Below the pieces are notes generated by a model. The model had not been told where the DNA came from. It was given only the letters and a program-made list of their open reading frames with translations, and ran no database searches. The position numbers were made by a program, and so were the translations under genes. A stretch of DNA of 9,064 nt from Candidatus Anaerobutyricum stercoripullorum (lineage in GTDB: Bacteria; Bacillota; Clostridia; Lachnospirales; Lachnospiraceae): NCBI GenBank assembly GCA_019114885.1, contig DXEQ01000201.1, positions 1 through 9,064 of the forward strand, in the 5' to 3' direction. Shown one piece after another: positions 7,398-9,064 of the stretch. How positions within the stretch are numbered: the stretch's first letter is position 1; each line of letters begins with the position of its first letter.

Positions 7398-8771
7398 ATG
7401 CATTTACGATGGAAGAGCAGATTATTTGTGTTGTTGATGGCAGGAGTATTTTGCGGCGGCATGACCGCGTACGCAGTAAAGACGGCGGGGGGCTGGAATG
7501 CTCCGGCAGCGGTCTGCGCGGAGACGACGAACGCCGGTGACGGCGCGGGAAGCGAGACGCCGGGCGAGGGCGGCGAGACGGTTACGCAGGCCATGGATTT
7601 AAGTTCGGAAGAGTTTACCATTACTCTGAAAGAAGAGGATCACACTTACAGCGGCAGCGCCATCACGCCGGAGATCGTGGTGGAAGGACCGGTGGTGAAG
7701 GAAGAGACCGGCGAGACCGGCGATACTGCCGGCGGTGATACTGGAAGCGGTGAAACCGCAGGAAGTCAGACAGGTGGAGCAGATGATGGCACTGCCGGCG
7801 GCGGAACAGACGATGGCACTGCCGGCGATGACCAGACTCCGGTACAGACAGAGCAGGGAACTCTGCAGAAGGATAAAGATTACACGGTTACATATGAGAA
7901 CAATACCAACGCCGGAACGGCCACGATCCTTGTGAAGGCCGCGGCAGGACAGAACGTCTACACGGGAGAGCGCAAGGTTACATTTACCATCAAGCCGAAG
8001 GACATCAGCGATCTGGAGATGAAGGGCCGGAATAAGGTCTATAAGGGAAGACCGCTGAACTCCGGCGTGGATATGTATTATAACGGCATGAAGCTGGAGC
8101 GCTCCAAAGATTACCGCATGAAGGATTACTCCAACAATCTGAATGTGGGAACGGCTTCCGGCACCGTGGTCGGCAAAGGCAACTACACCGGCGAGCGGGC
8201 CATGACCTTTGAGATCACGCCGAAGAATATCTATGAACTGGACTTTACGCCGGATCTCTCCAAGAAGACCTATATTTATACCGGACAGAAGATGACGCCG
8301 GACGTGACTTTCACCTTTGATATTCTGGGTGAAGATAACAAGGTGACCGGACATATGACTTTGGCAAAAGATGTGGACTACACCATCAGCTATGTGGATA
8401 ACAAGAAGGTGGGAACCGCCGCGGTGATGATTCTGGGCAGAGGCAACTTCAACGGCTCCCGGATCATGACCTTCAAGATCCGTCCGCAGGCGACGAAACT
8501 CAAAAAGCTGGTGAAGGGCAAGAGAAGCATCAAGGTCAAATGGGCGAAGAAAGAGAAACAGGTGACCGGCTACATGATCATGTGCTCCACGAAGAAAGAT
8601 TTCTCTTCTAATGTGAAAAAGGTGACGGTGAAGAAGAACACCAACAAATACACCTTTAAGAATCTGAAAAAGAAGAAAAAATATTTCGTGAGGGTGCGCA
8701 CCTACAAGAAATCCGGCGGAGAGACTTATTACTCCAAGTGGTCCAATGTGATGAAGATCAAGACAAAGTAA
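7398..8771 (+). CDS. Secreted protein with MBG-like repeats and a C-terminal fibronectin III domain
   Basis: This is a 457-residue extracellular protein. The signal peptide is MHLRWKSRLFVLLMAGVFCGG with likely cleavage after AYA (residue 26) or VCA (41). Three MBG-like beta repeats follow, each with a Tyr-x-Gly start, a KDY-x-V/I/M strand, N-NAGTA or VGTA, and a G-N-F/Y-TG...TF-I-P end. They cover about residues 66-200, 201-275 and 276-363. The first is split at residues 98-153 by a Gly/Thr/Asp-rich linker. Residues about 365-457 form a lysine-rich fibronectin III domain (KSIKVKWAKKEKQVTGYMI...TYYSKWSNVMKIKTK pattern). No LPXTG, lipobox or S-layer motif is seen, so it is probably released or held by charge at the wall. 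An adhesive or matrix role is inference. The gene has its own likely promoter and is followed by a hairpin. Confidence 0.85.
   Translation: MHLRWKSRLFVLLMAGVFCGGMTAYAVKTAGGWNAPAAVCAETTNAGDGAGSETPGEGGETVTQAMDLSSEEFTITLKEEDHTYSGSAITPEIVVEGPVVKEETGETGDTAGGDTGSGETAGSQTGGADDGTAGGGTDDGTAGDDQTPVQTEQGTLQKDKDYTVTYENNTNAGTATILVKAAAGQNVYTGERKVTFTIKPKDISDLEMKGRNKVYKGRPLNSGVDMYYNGMKLERSKDYRMKDYSNNLNVGTASGTVVGKGNYTGERAMTFEITPKNIYELDFTPDLSKKTYIYTGQKMTPDVTFTFDILGEDNKVTGHMTLAKDVDYTISYVDNKKVGTAAVMILGRGNFNGSRIMTFKIRPQATKLKKLVKGKRSIKVKWAKKEKQVTGYMIMCSTKKDFSSNVKKVTVKKNTNKYTFKNLKKKKKYFVRVRTYKKSGGETYYSKWSNVMKIKTK
7781..7827 (+). repeat. In-frame 27-nt tandem repeat in the linker
   Basis: A 20-base segment at 7781-7800 recurs at 7808-7827 with one change (AGATGATGG... 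against AGACGATGG..., then CACTGCCGGCG in both). The period is 27 nt, or nine codons, giving ADDGTAGGG and TDDGTAGDD. Upstream, GAGACCGGCGA-like units are less regular. The pattern suggests growth of the linker by slippage or unequal recombination. Confidence 0.75.
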
Positions 8772-8781
8772 GAGAAACGGC

Positions 8782-8815
8782 CAACCCCCGGTAAATACAT
8801 ATTTACCGGGGGTTG
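8782..8815 (+). terminator. Strong 16-bp perfect hairpin, probable terminator without a U-tract
   Basis: CAACCCCCGGTAAATA (8782-8797) and TATTTACCGGGGGTTG (8800-8815) are perfect reverse complements separated by 2 nt. The lower part of the stem is GC-rich. It lies 10 nt after the stop codon of the MBG/FN3 gene, the normal place for a terminator. Only two U residues lie at the base of the stem, and A-rich sequence follows, so it is an atypical terminator and might instead protect the 3' end of the transcript. Confidence 0.55.
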
Positions 8816-8832
8816 ACACATAAAAAAAGGAG

Positions 8833-8862
8833 GAAGCCCATACGTCTAAACCTATGGGCTTC
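8833..8862. other. Second hairpin, 10-bp stem with 10-nt loop
   Basis: GAAGCCCATA (8833-8842) pairs perfectly with TATGGGCTTC (8853-8862). On the + strand it is flanked by A-rich sequence with no T-tract. Read on the minus strand it is followed by CTCC and seven T, so it looks more like a weak minus-strand terminator, although no minus-strand gene is nearby. Its role is unknown. Confidence 0.5.
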
Positions 8863-8923
8863 AAAATATGAAAAAAATCTTTAGCCACAAGAAATAGAGG
8901 GATTTCTTTGTTGCTGATAACAG

Positions 8924-8929
8924 TATAAT
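8924..8929 (+). promoter_or_regulatory. Isolated consensus -10 box (TATAAT)
   Basis: A perfect TATAAT lies about 135 nt before the end of the window, ahead of a predicted + strand gene outside. No convincing -35 box is found at 16-18 nt, so if it is a promoter it would be weak or need an activator. Confidence 0.35.
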
Positions 8930-8969
8930 AGAAAAATATGTCCCGATTTTGACCGCTTTTTAAAGAAAG

Positions 8970-8994
8970 TGTGAACTGTGACGAAAAGTGTGAC
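8970..8994 (+). repeat. Cluster of three TGTGA(A/C) motifs
   Basis: TGTGAA (8970-8975), TGTGAC (8977-8982) and TGTGAC (8989-8994) stand close together in the leader of the next gene. The last two are 12 nt apart. Reverse complements read GTCACA, the same hexamer as at 7291-7296 in the other regulatory gap. A regulator site is possible but unproven, because TGTGAC also occurs inside coding regions here. Confidence 0.35.
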
Positions 8995-9054
8995 ATATTT
9001 TTCTGTTATTGACGAAGATATTGGAATAAAAAGAAAGTTTTTCTATTACAGGAA

Positions 9055-9064
9055 AGGAAAGGAG
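9055..9064 (+). promoter_or_regulatory. Shine-Dalgarno site of a gene just beyond the window
   Basis: The window ends in AGGAAAGGAG, a good ribosome-binding site with no start codon left inside the window. It implies a + strand gene starting within about 5-10 nt after the end. Confidence 0.6.

Noticed and set aside
7398..7460. Lipoprotein signal in the MBG/FN3 protein
   Set aside because: The Cys at residue 19 is preceded by GVF, which does not fit a lipobox, so an ordinary signal peptide is preferred.
8854..8898. Tiny open frames after the second hairpin (5 and 9 codons)
   Set aside because: Neither has a ribosome site at a usable distance and both are too short to support.

Overview
The window reads as part of a Firmicutes chromosome, most likely a Clostridia member of the Lachnospiraceae type. 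The reasons are strong purine-rich Shine-Dalgarno sites before nearly every gene, PepF of the Firmicutes type, and secreted proteins built from Big_2, InlB-type, MBG-like and fibronectin III modules, which are typical of gut Clostridia. This taxonomic call is inference. All seven supported genes lie on the + strand. I see no RNA gene, CRISPR array, insertion sequence or integrase.

Bases 1-3356 hold a cell-envelope block. It starts with a secreted transglutaminase-like protein whose start lies before the window. Next, after only 2 nt, comes a membrane protein with an N-terminal zinc ribbon and an extracytoplasmic domain. A small membrane-anchored protein with a beta-rich outer domain follows. 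These could form one transcription unit.

Bases 3399-7258 hold a cytoplasmic block: oligoendopeptidase F (pepF), then an unrecognised 219-residue protein that overlaps a DUF815-type AAA ATPase by 11 nt. The overlap suggests that the last two are made together and may act together. No convincing terminator was seen from base 1 to 7258, so the six genes could be co-transcribed in part.

Bases 7259-7397 are a short AT-rich regulatory region with an extended -10 element, an imperfect dyad and a GTTACA-N5-GTTACA direct repeat. It precedes a secreted protein (7398-8771) with three MBG-like repeats, one of them interrupted by a Gly/Thr/Asp-rich linker, and a C-terminal fibronectin III domain.

Bases 8772-9064 are non-coding. 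They hold a 16-bp perfect hairpin, a second hairpin, an isolated TATAAT box, a cluster of TGTGA motifs, and at the very edge a Shine-Dalgarno site that points to another + strand gene just outside. The least explained parts are the 219-residue protein with its ATPase, and the two motif-rich intergenic regions around the MBG/FN3 gene.
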